Below are positions 36,763-45,666 of a stretch of 64,000 bases of DNA, piece after piece (positions within the stretch are counted from its first letter, which is position 1; the number at the start of each line of letters is the position of its first letter). This DNA comes from Barthelona sp. PCE (lineage: Eukaryota; Metamonada: BaSk clade): contig JAUFOR010000006.1 of NCBI GenBank assembly GCA_040285745.1, positions 558,001 to 622,000 on the forward strand, read 5' to 3'. The translations under genes were made by a program, and so were the position numbers. The notes under the pieces are model-generated. The model was given only the letters and a program-made list of their open reading frames with translations. It did no database searches and had not been told where the DNA came from.

Positions 36763-39159
36763 ATGAAGCCAGTACCAACATCTGACATTTTTTGCAAAGG
36801 ATGGATCAATTCCATTGCTTTTCAACTGACAGATCGTCAGAAAAACGACGATGCTTACACTGGGGCATTAAAACTGGGTATATTCGCTGATCCAACCTTC
36901 AGATTTGTTGCAGCACTCTACTTATCATTGAGTTTGGGCTTTTTATTCACTACTATAAGTTCAACGTTTGTCCTTTTCTATTATGTTATAGTACCTGTTA
37001 TTCTCACACTTATTCAATTCAAATTTGCACTCAGAACAGTCTTAATTCCAGCTTTAGGAGAATTTTTTTTCCGTTTTCTTCTGGTAAGTTCTACACCCTT
37101 TCTGTTCGCTAGTTTCCTACGCCTCACGGTGTTTGGCAGCCTGTTACCCTTCTGCTACCATTCCTTATGTTCATTTAGCATGGTCATGACGCTCTATCTT
37201 GTCAACCATCACATTATATGGATAACTACATCTTTAACAGTTATATTTGCATCATTTCTCTTATACTTCGAAGCGTTTGCAAGACCTAATATATTCCTAG
37301 TTTCAATTTCTTTGTTATTTATATGTATTTTTGGTTATCAGAATGTTAAAAGTATGCAAAATATTATTAATTATATGGTTAACACCAGACAATATATCAA
37401 GGGTTTGAAGATTATTAACAAAATCAATGCTCGTTTTGTAACTGAAGAGTTTAAGAAACAAAAAGTTATAGGATGTGGTTTTCCTTTACAAACAATGAAT
37501 ACAATCTACCCTTTTATTCATGGAAGCGCGAATTTAGTTGCTCTAAGGTATCATTCAGGCTACATCATGCTGTTTTTTAGTTCATTGAAACCCGTTGTAG
37601 ACTTAGTTAGTATAGTACAAAAATCACCTACTTTACATGCTGTATACGGTGTAATCCCGCTCTCTGAGGGGGTGATCGAATTCTCACACAATAGTAGGAT
37701 TGTTTTTGGAGAGCCTGTACAGGAAATGATGAGTGTTATAGACGAGTATATAGAAACACCCATTACTACACGAGTAGTCAAAAAATGTGCTTCTTATTCA
37801 AGACCTATCCCTACGCCTCAGATTGTGAAGTTTCCACAGACAATTGAGGAAGGGGATATTACAAATTCTTTACAACAACAATTGTTTTCTCAGAAAAGAC
37901 GTGTGGTGATGAAAAGTACTACGCAGATGCTCACAGTGAGCGCTTGCCTATGCTTGTTCGCGGCTATTTCCATTCTGGTGTCATTTAATCCTTATTCGAG
38001 ATCAAACATCGAAGTTTTTGTTACTTTTGTTATATTATTGTGTTTATTCGCCCTCACAGTTCTGTTTGCACTCAGCATCAAGTTGAACAATCTTGGTAAA
38101 GCCATCACTGTAATCACAACCATTGGGTTGCTGGTTGTTGTATTCTTAAGCGTGACACCACCAGAAGTTATCGTTGTTTGTCTTAGTTTACTTCTTTTCT
38201 TGGCTATATATAACGACTTCTATCCTATATTTTGTCTTGGCTTCTCTGTAGCTGTATCAATTTTGACAACCAGGTTCGATATTCTTCAGTTAAACAATAG
38301 CATCGCTTCTGTCATCCTTGGAGCCATTGTGGGCATCACATTCTTCTATATCATCTATCGCAAACGGGTATTAGCAGCTGCGTTCATCAATTCAACAGAT
38401 GATAAAGAACTCAGTCTATCAAATCTATTGCAATCAAGAAAGAGACTATTTCAGGTTATCAAGGAGACTCCTCTTCGCCCCATCCTTTACTTTGGCCAAA
38501 ATGGAATCCCCAACCCAACTAATTGTCCAGAATGGAGATGTCTATCAATGGATGTTACTGTTTTTGGTGTCAGCGTTGACGAATTAGATTTAGATCATTA
38601 CAGACGAATGTTGAATAATAACTTCTCACAAGATATCTCACATGAAGCGTTTTTTGTTGAAATTGATCAAGAGAGGTCTTTTCTGTGGTTTATATTTTCA
38701 AACAATAGGAACGCTGCAGCAGCGCCACTCATCAATCTTGACTTCGATAGCAACGATGAGGGGTCTGACCTTGAGATGCTGTTGAGTAGTATTGCTTCAA
38801 ACAGTATTACTAACCGACAGAACAGTGATTCAATACTGCTTCAATTCATTGATCGACTATTCACAAGTGATAACACCCTTGAAGGGCACCCCATCAGCGT
38901 TGTGTGCGCTACAGGCAATGTGTTGTTGAATATCTTGCACCTCAACGAACGTATTCCAGTGTCGTTTTTTTTGAGTGGTGAATTATATACTTCACTAAAA
39001 GAATTATTAGTGAGACACGACCAGACCATATGGCTGAGTGATGAGTTTTGGGAAGCAGCATTGGTAACTATGCATTCTGAATGGGAACCTATGCAATTAG
39101 TGGAACAGTTAGCACATACTGACTCAGAGATGGTTGCCTTTAAACGATTAAACACATAA
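36763..39159 (+). CDS. Twelve-TM protein with transmembrane adenylate cyclase topology, apparently catalytically dead
   Basis: 798 residues. Six hydrophobic segments (about 45-210), a soluble part (about 215-375), six more (about 390-545), then a soluble C-terminal part (about 550-798). This 6TM-C1-6TM-C2 plan is that of animal transmembrane adenylate cyclases. In each soluble part a stretch loosely follows the later half of a class III cyclase fold: in C1, LHAVYGVIPLSEGVIEF and IVFGEPVQEMMSVI; in C2, ISVVCATGNVLLNI and a late LSGELYTSL. No metal Asp pair (FxDI...GD) or substrate Lys/Asp is visible in either half, so it would be non-catalytic. It may be a scaffold or sensor. This is inference from topology plus weak similarity. 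The 3' end overlaps METTL3 by 12 bp. Confidence 0.4.
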   Translation: MKPVPTSDIFCKGWINSIAFQLTDRQKNDDAYTGALKLGIFADPTFRFVAALYLSLSLGFLFTTISSTFVLFYYVIVPVILTLIQFKFALRTVLIPALGEFFFRFLLVSSTPFLFASFLRLTVFGSLLPFCYHSLCSFSMVMTLYLVNHHIIWITTSLTVIFASFLLYFEAFARPNIFLVSISLLFICIFGYQNVKSMQNIINYMVNTRQYIKGLKIINKINARFVTEEFKKQKVIGCGFPLQTMNTIYPFIHGSANLVALRYHSGYIMLFFSSLKPVVDLVSIVQKSPTLHAVYGVIPLSEGVIEFSHNSRIVFGEPVQEMMSVIDEYIETPITTRVVKKCASYSRPIPTPQIVKFPQTIEEGDITNSLQQQLFSQKRRVVMKSTTQMLTVSACLCLFAAISILVSFNPYSRSNIEVFVTFVILLCLFALTVLFALSIKLNNLGKAITVITTIGLLVVVFLSVTPPEVIVVCLSLLLFLAIYNDFYPIFCLGFSVAVSILTTRFDILQLNNSIASVILGAIVGITFFYIIYRKRVLAAAFINSTDDKELSLSNLLQSRKRLFQVIKETPLRPILYFGQNGIPNPTNCPEWRCLSMDVTVFGVSVDELDLDHYRRMLNNNFSQDISHEAFFVEIDQERSFLWFIFSNNRNAAAAPLINLDFDSNDEGSDLEMLLSSIASNSITNRQNSDSILLQFIDRLFTSDNTLEGHPISVVCATGNVLLNILHLNERIPVSFFLSGELYTSLKELLVRHDQTIWLSDEFWEAALVTMHSEWEPMQLVEQLAHTDSEMVAFKRLNT

Positions 39160-39999
39160 TATCTCATCAACAACGTTGTCTTCCTTGAATTCATTGCCGA
39201 TTGCCAGCCAACCTGATCGTCGATTGTGTGGTCTAGCGAATATTTCTAAGCGACGATTGCCAACAATGAAGGACTCCAATAGACCGTATATTTCATGTGG
39301 TTTCTTAGAGGAGGATCGCAGGGGTGCACATATAACATCAAAAATTGTATTTCTGTTGAGAGTAGGTGATCCCTTCACCCCTAATAAACATAATTCCTTT
39401 GAATGATTCATCCAATGACCTGTTATACCACTCTCTTGTATCGCATACAGTTGGTTTGTCTTGCACCATACAACATTTCCAATTTCAGTGAATCCCCACT
39501 GTTGAAGACAGTACTGTCCCAAACGAAAAGTGCGTCCAGTAACCCATAACGCACAGACACCTGAATGAATGAGAGAGCCGATTGGGAGCTGGGCCATCGT
39601 TTGATCACTGAGTGTGGGATATGGTAGTTCCATAGCAATTCTCCATGGAGGATCCAACATTATTACGTCAAAGAACCCTAATTTAGAAAAATCAAAGTCT
39701 AAAACGTTCACATTGAGGTACTGTGCTGCGCTTTTTGATGCTGGTTCTGTTAGAATCACAGGGCATATCTCTGGTTTTTTAACATGCATATACTCACATT
39801 TCTCACTTGTGCAATGTTCCAAAAATGAACAAAAGCCCTTTTCACGACTTAGTTGGTCCTCTACAAGTTCAAAATGCAACAAAACACAGTTTTCATCATT
39901 ACATCGTGATCGGGAAATAAACGGGCATACCGTCATCCTGTCTTGTTGATTTGCCCTCCGCTCTATCTCATCCAAAACAAGGTCACTGTAGGAAAGCAT
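39148..39999 (-). CDS. METTL3: METTL3/IME4-type RNA N6-adenosine methyltransferase
   Basis: Catalytic subunit of the m6A mRNA methyltransferase. 283 residues, compact. Two CCCH zinc fingers lie at residues 25-42 (C25, C33, C38, H42) and 57-72 (C57, C63, C68, H72). The catalytic motif DPPW is at 116-119, in the METTL3 wording LDPPWRIAMELPYPTLS. Further family blocks are CALWVTGR, VVWCKTNQL, TGHWMNHSKELCLLGVKG and the RRLEIFARPHN end of the fold. METTL14 and METTL4 differ at the catalytic motif, so METTL3 is the clear choice. It lacks the long N-terminal region of animal METTL3. Its stop overlaps the convergent 12-TM gene by 12 bp. It suggests mRNA m6A in this organism; its METTL14 partner is not in the window. 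Confidence 0.93.
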   Translation of the reverse strand: MLSYSDLVLDEIERRANQQDRMTVCPFISRSRCNDENCVLLHFELVEDQLSREKGFCSFLEHCTSEKCEYMHVKKPEICPVILTEPASKSAAQYLNVNVLDFDFSKLGFFDVIMLDPPWRIAMELPYPTLSDQTMAQLPIGSLIHSGVCALWVTGRTFRLGQYCLQQWGFTEIGNVVWCKTNQLYAIQESGITGHWMNHSKELCLLGVKGSPTLNRNTIFDVICAPLRSSSKKPHEIYGLLESFIVGNRRLEIFARPHNRRSGWLAIGNEFKEDNVVDEILCV

Positions 40000-40208
40000 G
40001 AAAAGAGTGAAAATTTGATAAACAGGCTACTTAATATGCAATAAAATAATGCTTTCAAACATCAAGACTCATTTATTTGTCGTATAGATCTGGTATACGA
40101 TGAAGAAAACTGAAAGAAAAAAAAGAAAATTTGTAAAAAGATGAATGCCTTGAGAACAAATGATTAATACAATAAAACATGACCAAGGAGTGGTTGATAG
40201 TATCAAAA

Positions 40209-40760
40209 TCAATCATCCTCAATCTCAATACCAGTATCCAACTGTACTTCATTGCCAAACTGATCAAATATCCTCTTCTTATTAATTTCTGTCTTCAGCT
40301 GTGCCTCTAGCTGCTCTCTCTTCTCACCTTGTATAAGGTTCGAGCTCAGCTCTGCCACAATATCATGCTGATCATCTATAACCTTAGTGTGTGTTTTACC
40401 TGCTTCTTGATATCCTAATAAACGTTCAGTAAATGACATAGCAGCTTCTTTCCCACTGGTTTCACTCTGTGTTTCTCCCTTGGATTGGAATTCAAGCTTT
40501 AATGATTTGCCACAAAAAAGACAAGGTCCATAACCTTCTCTTTCACAATGAATACGTCCACAAAATAAACAATTACAAAGAAAAGGGTGCTTCCTGGCCT
40601 GACAAGGACATGGTTTCCTTTCTACTTCAGACAAATCTTCATCACGAACGACTGAGGTCGCCATCTCGGCTCTTCTTGCATCTCGAAGTGAATTGTATGA
40701 TTTCTTAACCCTTTTCCCGCTCTTGCTTACTGTTTCAACCGTTATCTCACCCCCAAACAT
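40209..40760 (-). CDS. TRIP4: TRIP4/ASC-1-type C2HC5 zinc finger protein, short
   Basis: 183 residues. Contains the ASC-1 zinc finger: KPCPCQARKHPFLCNC, LFCGRIHCEREGYGPC, LFCGK, the zf-C2HC5 signature. Human TRIP4 is a transcription coactivator and part of the ASCC complex that rescues stalled ribosomes and repairs alkylated DNA. This protein lacks the C-terminal ASCH domain, so it is a minimal version. The tail is helical and charged (KREQLEAQLKTEINKKRIF). Start ATG 40760. It shares a 70-bp divergent region with the gene at 40831. Confidence 0.82.
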   Translation of the reverse strand: MFGGEITVETVSKSGKRVKKSYNSLRDARRAEMATSVVRDEDLSEVERKPCPCQARKHPFLCNCLFCGRIHCEREGYGPCLFCGKSLKLEFQSKGETQSETSGKEAAMSFTERLLGYQEAGKTHTKVIDDQHDIVAELSSNLIQGEKREQLEAQLKTEINKKRIFDQFGNEVQLDTGIEIEDD

Positions 40761-40830
40761 AAAAAAATTTTTAGAAGTAAGTTGAATATAAAATTACATC
40801 CCGCTTACAATTGCTTAGGGCTTACTTTGC

Positions 40831-41979
40831 ATGTCTTTGGAAACCCTCCTACAAACACAGGGTGTGACGCGTTTGAATAGTCCATTTTCAAGGAAGAAGA
40901 GAAACATTAATGTGAATACCTCAGATCTTATGTTTTCCAACACAGCAAGCTTCAAAAACCAGCTGAGGAAGATCCAAGAGAGCTTTACACCCGAATCGAT
41001 AACTCCAGTAGAACGAACAATTGTTTCTCCCCACAAAAGTTCTGCCCAACCTATCAAGCAGGATCTCTTCGACTATATTCTCACAAAGACTAGAAGAGAG
41101 GGCCCCTCCGTGTCGGAGACATACTCTCCAAAAATCAATCGCACAAGTCGGAAACTAGCACAACGGAACGAGCTACTCGTTGCAGAACAATTAACCAACC
41201 TTATATTTGGGACGGAAACGCACATGACGTATGCGCAGATTGAGCTCGCAATGAGAAATGTGAATGAAGAGTTGGAGCAGGATTTTTCGGGGATCATCAA
41301 TGAAACGATGAAAGAGCATAGAATACAGCATTTAGATAGAGATGTTTTTGGTGGAATAATTGCACAGAGCCTTGAGAAGCCACACCTGACGCATTGGAAG
41401 GTTGTATCGCATCGTATCTCAAAAAAAAGAAGAAGACAGAATATTGAACCAAAATTTATTGATTTTGATACACAGTCAGTTAATAATGACAAGAAGCGAA
41501 GGGCCAGCAGGCGGACGTTTGAGAGGCTGTATAAAGATGCAGAAAAGAAAGAGAAGAAAATTGAAAAATTAAAAAATTCAAATATAATAGAATATTCTTT
41601 TAAACCTGTCATTAATGATAATTCTCACAAGCTTGCACCATCATATGTACCCTGTGTTGAGCGTCTGCTGAATAAGAAGGTCTCCAAGCCAAAACAAGAA
41701 ACAAAAAAGTATTCCTTCAGTCCAAAGATTAACCCCATGCCTGAATACATCCATTCAATAAGGCAACGTGCTTTAAAGAAGGGCGATATCGAGAGAATTA
41801 TGGAAGAGGGTATTATGGACCGTGTTGAGGAGTCTGACGATGGATATTCAAATATGTTGAATATGAATGACTACACGCCACTCAAGTATAAGACCCCTAA
41901 GAAGCAAAACAAGAGGTATTACGATTTTAGTGTGCTGTCTCCCACCATTCCTCTAACACCAACTCGTCTTCATAAATAA
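40831..41979 (+). CDS. Unknown protein with repeated F/Y-x-P-x-I motifs
   Basis: 382 residues, basic and mostly disordered or helical. A short motif of the type (Y/F)-x-P-x-I-N occurs three times: YSPKINRTSRKLA, YSFKPVINDNSHKLA and YSFSPKINPMPE. Each is followed by a basic helix, and some by an A-x-x-Y-x-P-x-V-E-R-L-like phrase (APSYVPCVERLL). Repeats of this FxPxI kind are frequent in cytoskeletal and axonemal proteins of protists, so a microtubule-related role is likely but not shown. No catalytic domain, signal or TM. Confidence 0.5.
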   Translation: MSLETLLQTQGVTRLNSPFSRKKRNINVNTSDLMFSNTASFKNQLRKIQESFTPESITPVERTIVSPHKSSAQPIKQDLFDYILTKTRREGPSVSETYSPKINRTSRKLAQRNELLVAEQLTNLIFGTETHMTYAQIELAMRNVNEELEQDFSGIINETMKEHRIQHLDRDVFGGIIAQSLEKPHLTHWKVVSHRISKKRRRQNIEPKFIDFDTQSVNNDKKRRASRRTFERLYKDAEKKEKKIEKLKNSNIIEYSFKPVINDNSHKLAPSYVPCVERLLNKKVSKPKQETKKYSFSPKINPMPEYIHSIRQRALKKGDIERIMEEGIMDRVEESDDGYSNMLNMNDYTPLKYKTPKKQNKRYYDFSVLSPTIPLTPTRLHK

Positions 41980-42010
41980 AACAATTATTGATTTCAATTA
42001 TAAAAAATCA

Positions 42011-42922
42011 CTAAAGATCCTTGGAAATGGTTTCCAACATCTCAATTGCTTCACTAATATTATTATGTGATTGACTCAATGCTGAGGACGCCACGTCGGC
42101 TGGGAACCCTGCGTCAACAAACAACTTCAGGATGTGAGGTTGAACGGAATCTGTCTCAGATTGATAAGCGTGATCTGGCCTGATATAAGGACGTGCCAAA
42201 GGTTGGTTGGGGGCTGAACGGGATAGTACTCGCTGCGATGTGACTAGAGAGAGATCCGTTTCAGAAAGGTTTTGAATCATGCCGTAGAAACTTCGAAAAT
42301 ATTCACTTCCGAAAGTTTTGAACTTTTTTATCAACAAAGAAGGGAAAATTATCCTAATAATGTATGTAAGTCCCTGTCTGATGCGAGGAGCTTTAAGCAT
42401 TATGAAACCTAAACCTAAAAATACTAAACATACTATAATGTTAAGTGTGGAAACAAAAAACAAACAAAATAGTGTGCATACCAACAAAGGGAAGTAAATT
42501 GGGGGAACAAATAGGTTCTCATATTTGAGTTTAGGTGATAATTTCACAATAAAAGGGATAAAGAAGAAAATAACACAAAACATGTTGAGAGAATCATCCA
42601 CCATGATTGTGTTAATAAGTGAAAACGTAGTCAAGACCACTGCGACGAAAATTACAAGTGCTATATATTGAACATGACCCAAAGCACGCTCGATTCTGCG
42701 ATTACTGTACAGAAATATTGCTAGAATAAGTATTAAAATAGGTTGATCATAGTAAAACAGCAAGTATACAATGCCAATCTTATTTTTCCTAATATCATTA
42801 GTCGTGACACAGCTTTGAATATCAGTTAGAACTCCAATTGCAAAATTAAAGATGACAAACACGTAAAGTAGCACCTCTGATACCGTTGCTTTAAAAAATC
42901 CTGGGTTGCTCCCTAAAAACAT
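42011..42922 (-). CDS. UBAC2: UBAC2-like rhomboid pseudoprotease with C-terminal UBA domain
   Basis: 303 residues. About six TM segments fill residues 15-195, in the arrangement of rhomboid-like ER proteins, with no catalytic Ser or His dyad visible. The C-terminal 45 residues form a UBA domain (ILKLFVDAGFPADVASSALS, with NNISEAIEMLE), which binds ubiquitin. This plan (rhomboid fold plus UBA) is UBAC2, an ER protein in the degradation pathway and lipid-droplet control. A Pro-rich linker (APNQPLARPYIRPD) separates the two parts. It converges on the FxPxI gene, with 31 bp between their stops; the XdhC gene starts 170 bp upstream of this gene, divergently. Confidence 0.8.
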   Translation of the reverse strand: MFLGSNPGFFKATVSEVLLYVFVIFNFAIGVLTDIQSCVTTNDIRKNKIGIVYLLFYYDQPILILILAIFLYSNRRIERALGHVQYIALVIFVAVVLTTFSLINTIMVDDSLNMFCVIFFFIPFIVKLSPKLKYENLFVPPIYFPLLVCTLFCLFFVSTLNIIVCLVFLGLGFIMLKAPRIRQGLTYIIRIIFPSLLIKKFKTFGSEYFRSFYGMIQNLSETDLSLVTSQRVLSRSAPNQPLARPYIRPDHAYQSETDSVQPHILKLFVDAGFPADVASSALSQSHNNISEAIEMLETISKDL

Positions 42923-43092
42923 GTTGATGAAAACCCTGAAAAAGAAAAATTATCAGAAAACAGTGTTTTCTTTAGTATTTAACTATATCATCCATAAAAC
43001 TTTATTGAAAAGGAAAAAACACATCACTCAGCGTACTAAAACACCTGAACTTTATAATCGATTATTGTTTTGCATTTTTCTCTTTCATTCAG

Positions 43093-44187
43093 ATGAAAAC
43101 TGATATTAAAAGTATTATTAGGGCAGCTGCTTTCAATACGGGGGTCCTTTCAACTCCAATTTTTAGGGCTGGACATATTCCCACACCAAGTTACAGTCGC
43201 AGATATCATAACTCAGTCGGAGAAAACGTATACAGCGTTGGAACGGTTGGAGGCGGTCCTCTGGAGTTCGCTTGTGACCAATTAGTTGATACAGTTATGG
43301 CTGAAGAAACAGGTTATGTGCAGTACATCTTCCTTACAGCCCAATCTATTGACAGTAATGAGCCCACGTGTGGCGGACGTGCAGCTGTGCTCGTTGAGCC
43401 CACAACAGTTACACATAGTCTTTTGGAGCAATTTTCTACAATATTAGACGAACGAAAACCTTTTTATGAGGTTATAGTTTTTGAGACTGACCATGTCACT
43501 AACGCAGAGCACCCAGATGATGAGAACTTCACTGTGGCACACCCTGTGCAGTTTACAAGACACATTATTCCAACTTGTGCCCTTGAATCATACGATATAG
43601 AGGATGAGGCTAAACACATCATTTCTAATTTTGATGGAACAGAGGAATACTTCCCAATGTCAAACAACAGGGCATTGTACCTGGCGTATCACCGTCCACA
43701 CCCCAAACTTTACATATTTGGTGCTGGTCATGTTGGTCAGAAAGTTGCACCTATAGCAACCATTGCTGGTTTTGAAACTGTTTTAGTTGATAATAGACAG
43801 GGATTACTGGACATTTTAGCTCCTTCCAATGAGTATACTACTGTTTTCAGTGATTACACAGATATCATTGAAACCTTTGGCATTCAATCTTGTGATTATG
43901 CAGTTATTGTGACATACGGTCACAAGCATGATCATACTGTCGTCCTCCAGCTACTTCCTGTGCACCTAAAATATGTTGGAATGATTGGAAGTCGTGTTAA
44001 AGTTGCAGCAATGCGTAGAAAACTTAGTGAAGAAGGTTTTACTCAACAAGATATCGATTCGGTGTATGCTCCTATTGGATTGCCTATTGGTGGTGATACT
44101 GCTGGTGAGATCGCTGTGGGTATTGTCGCACAGCTCATCAAGGTAAAGACCGGAGGTAAAAAAGGAAACAAATGTGGCAGTAAATGA
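43093..44187 (+). CDS. xdhC: XdhC/CoxI-family protein
   Basis: 364 residues. XdhC-family proteins bind and sulfurylate molybdenum cofactor and deliver it to xanthine dehydrogenase or related molybdenum enzymes. Family blocks are present: VGTVGGGPLEF near residue 50, CGGRAAVLVEP near 95, the Rossmann motif LYIFGAGHVGQKVAPIATIA near 210, and the end YVGMIGSRVKVAAM with GLPIGGDTAGEIAVGIVAQL. The family is mainly bacterial and rare in eukaryotes, so bacterial transfer is likely. No molybdenum enzyme or MoCo gene is in the window. Its stop is 5 bp from the convergent VWA gene. Confidence 0.9.
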   Translation: MKTDIKSIIRAAAFNTGVLSTPIFRAGHIPTPSYSRRYHNSVGENVYSVGTVGGGPLEFACDQLVDTVMAEETGYVQYIFLTAQSIDSNEPTCGGRAAVLVEPTTVTHSLLEQFSTILDERKPFYEVIVFETDHVTNAEHPDDENFTVAHPVQFTRHIIPTCALESYDIEDEAKHIISNFDGTEEYFPMSNNRALYLAYHRPHPKLYIFGAGHVGQKVAPIATIAGFETVLVDNRQGLLDILAPSNEYTTVFSDYTDIIETFGIQSCDYAVIVTYGHKHDHTVVLQLLPVHLKYVGMIGSRVKVAAMRRKLSEEGFTQQDIDSVYAPIGLPIGGDTAGEIAVGIVAQLIKVKTGGKKGNKCGSK

Positions 44188-44192
44188 TTTTT

Positions 44193-45485
44193 TTAAAAAA
44201 AGGCACTATACTTTAATTTTGCTTCCATACAATCAGCTGCTGTGGCTCTCAGTAAGTTCAAATTCTGTAAAAACTCATCATCCTCACACAATTTCTCGAG
44301 CTGGTTACTATTCTCAACATACTCCATTAAACTCGTTAAACGACGCGTAACCCGTGACAGCACCTCGGCGGTGGACTCAGGCATGCTCATCAACACAGCT
44401 CTTGAGTGTTCGTTAACCTTTCGTACAACCTTCATATCCTCCTTAGTATTCAACAACATTACCATCAATGAATCATCGAATAGTTGTCTTATGAGCTCAA
44501 TATCGCGCCCCTCGGTGTTTATGGACTCAATAATAACGTGATTGCTGTAAATACCACGTGAATCAACACGCTCATAAATAACGCTAATAGAGAATGGGAA
44601 AACAACCTGATTACGGTCAAGCATGAAGCTGAGGTGCTCTGCGATGTCCTCGTCACCATAAAGCGCCTTTAAATCAAGAGATTTTGCCCAAGTACCTGTT
44701 TTTGGGCAAAAAAACTGTAACCCCTCATTAGGACCACTAAAAACTACATTACGCAGACGAGAGAACACAAGTCCGTTGAGGATCTCGTCCACTGCAAGCG
44801 ACATGTGTTCAGAATCTTGAATTGTGTAAGACCAAGCATTCATTTCTTCACAAAGTTCATTAAAATCAATGTTTTGCGTTTTGAAGCCAATGAAAGTATG
44901 GAAAAAATTCGTAATTGTATTGCTCAGATTGCTGACAATATCCTTAAAAGAGCAATAATGCTCCGTCGGAATACCGTCAGAAAGAACTATAGAGGAATTT
45001 ATAGCCTTTGTGTTGAGATATTTAGCGCTCTCGTTGACTGCATCGAATAGATCAGTGAGCCCTCCAATCTCAATGTCTTCTAATTTTCTGAACAAAGAAG
45101 ACATATTTGATTTTAAACGTCCACTGTATAACTCTTCCTTAACATCTTCTTTGAAGGCAACGACGTGTACTGACACCTTAGCCACCTTTCCCTCCTCGAG
45201 AATTGTGTGTAGAGTTGTTAACATATGACGCAAAGTCAATACAGCCATTTGGAACATATTTATACCATCCTTTACCGTTCTATTCATACTTGCTGAAGTG
45301 TCTAGTGCGAAGTATAAGTTCAGTTTCTGATTCTTGATATCGAGAGGCAACAAATCATTATCCAAAATGTTAAGAGCAACAAAATCAGTGCTATCGACTG
45401 TTCCTGTGGGTACTGGAAACATATCACGCACATCGTCTGGAATGGAGCTCAATGTAATGCCCTGAAGTGCTTTAATCCTATGCAT
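44193..45485 (-). CDS. VWA-domain protein
   Basis: 430 residues. A von Willebrand A domain runs from about 55 to 230. The metal site DxSxS is Asp62, Ser64 and Ser66 (LDTSASMNRT), with a Thr in GGLTDLF and the Asp in VLSDGIPTE completing the MIDAS. The C-terminal half is helical and beta-mixed and unassigned. No signal peptide or TM, so it is probably intracellular. VWA proteins of this kind serve as binding scaffolds in many complexes; the partner is not clear. It is convergent with XdhC (5 bp between stops) and codirectional with PA28 upstream. Confidence 0.75.
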   Translation of the reverse strand: MHRIKALQGITLSSIPDDVRDMFPVPTGTVDSTDFVALNILDNDLLPLDIKNQKLNLYFALDTSASMNRTVKDGINMFQMAVLTLRHMLTTLHTILEEGKVAKVSVHVVAFKEDVKEELYSGRLKSNMSSLFRKLEDIEIGGLTDLFDAVNESAKYLNTKAINSSIVLSDGIPTEHYCSFKDIVSNLSNTITNFFHTFIGFKTQNIDFNELCEEMNAWSYTIQDSEHMSLAVDEILNGLVFSRLRNVVFSGPNEGLQFFCPKTGTWAKSLDLKALYGDEDIAEHLSFMLDRNQVVFPFSISVIYERVDSRGIYSNHVIIESINTEGRDIELIRQLFDDSLMVMLLNTKEDMKVVRKVNEHSRAVLMSMPESTAEVLSRVTRRLTSLMEYVENSNQLEKLCEDDEFLQNLNLLRATAADCMEAKLKYSAFF

Positions 45486-45666
45486 AGAAAGGTGAAGAAA
45501 GTAATTGCATGCTAGATTCTTTATTCCATAAATCAGTCCACATTACCCTATCTATAATATCTTTACGCAAGCATTACCACTAAAAAAACTGTGACTTCCA
45601 AAAAATCTCAAATCCCAAAACTGGGAATCATGTGTCCAATTACATTCTTGATATGCATTTATTACC

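Noticed and set aside
41073-41612. 179-codon antisense frame opposite the FxPxI gene
   Set aside because: Leu/Ser/Cys-rich translation is what a Lys/Glu-rich coding strand gives on its reverse; no TM-topology logic.
43080-43092. TTTCATTCAG just before the XdhC ATG, as a possible intron acceptor
   Set aside because: The N-terminus of the protein is already complete for the family, and no matching donor or upstream exon was seen.
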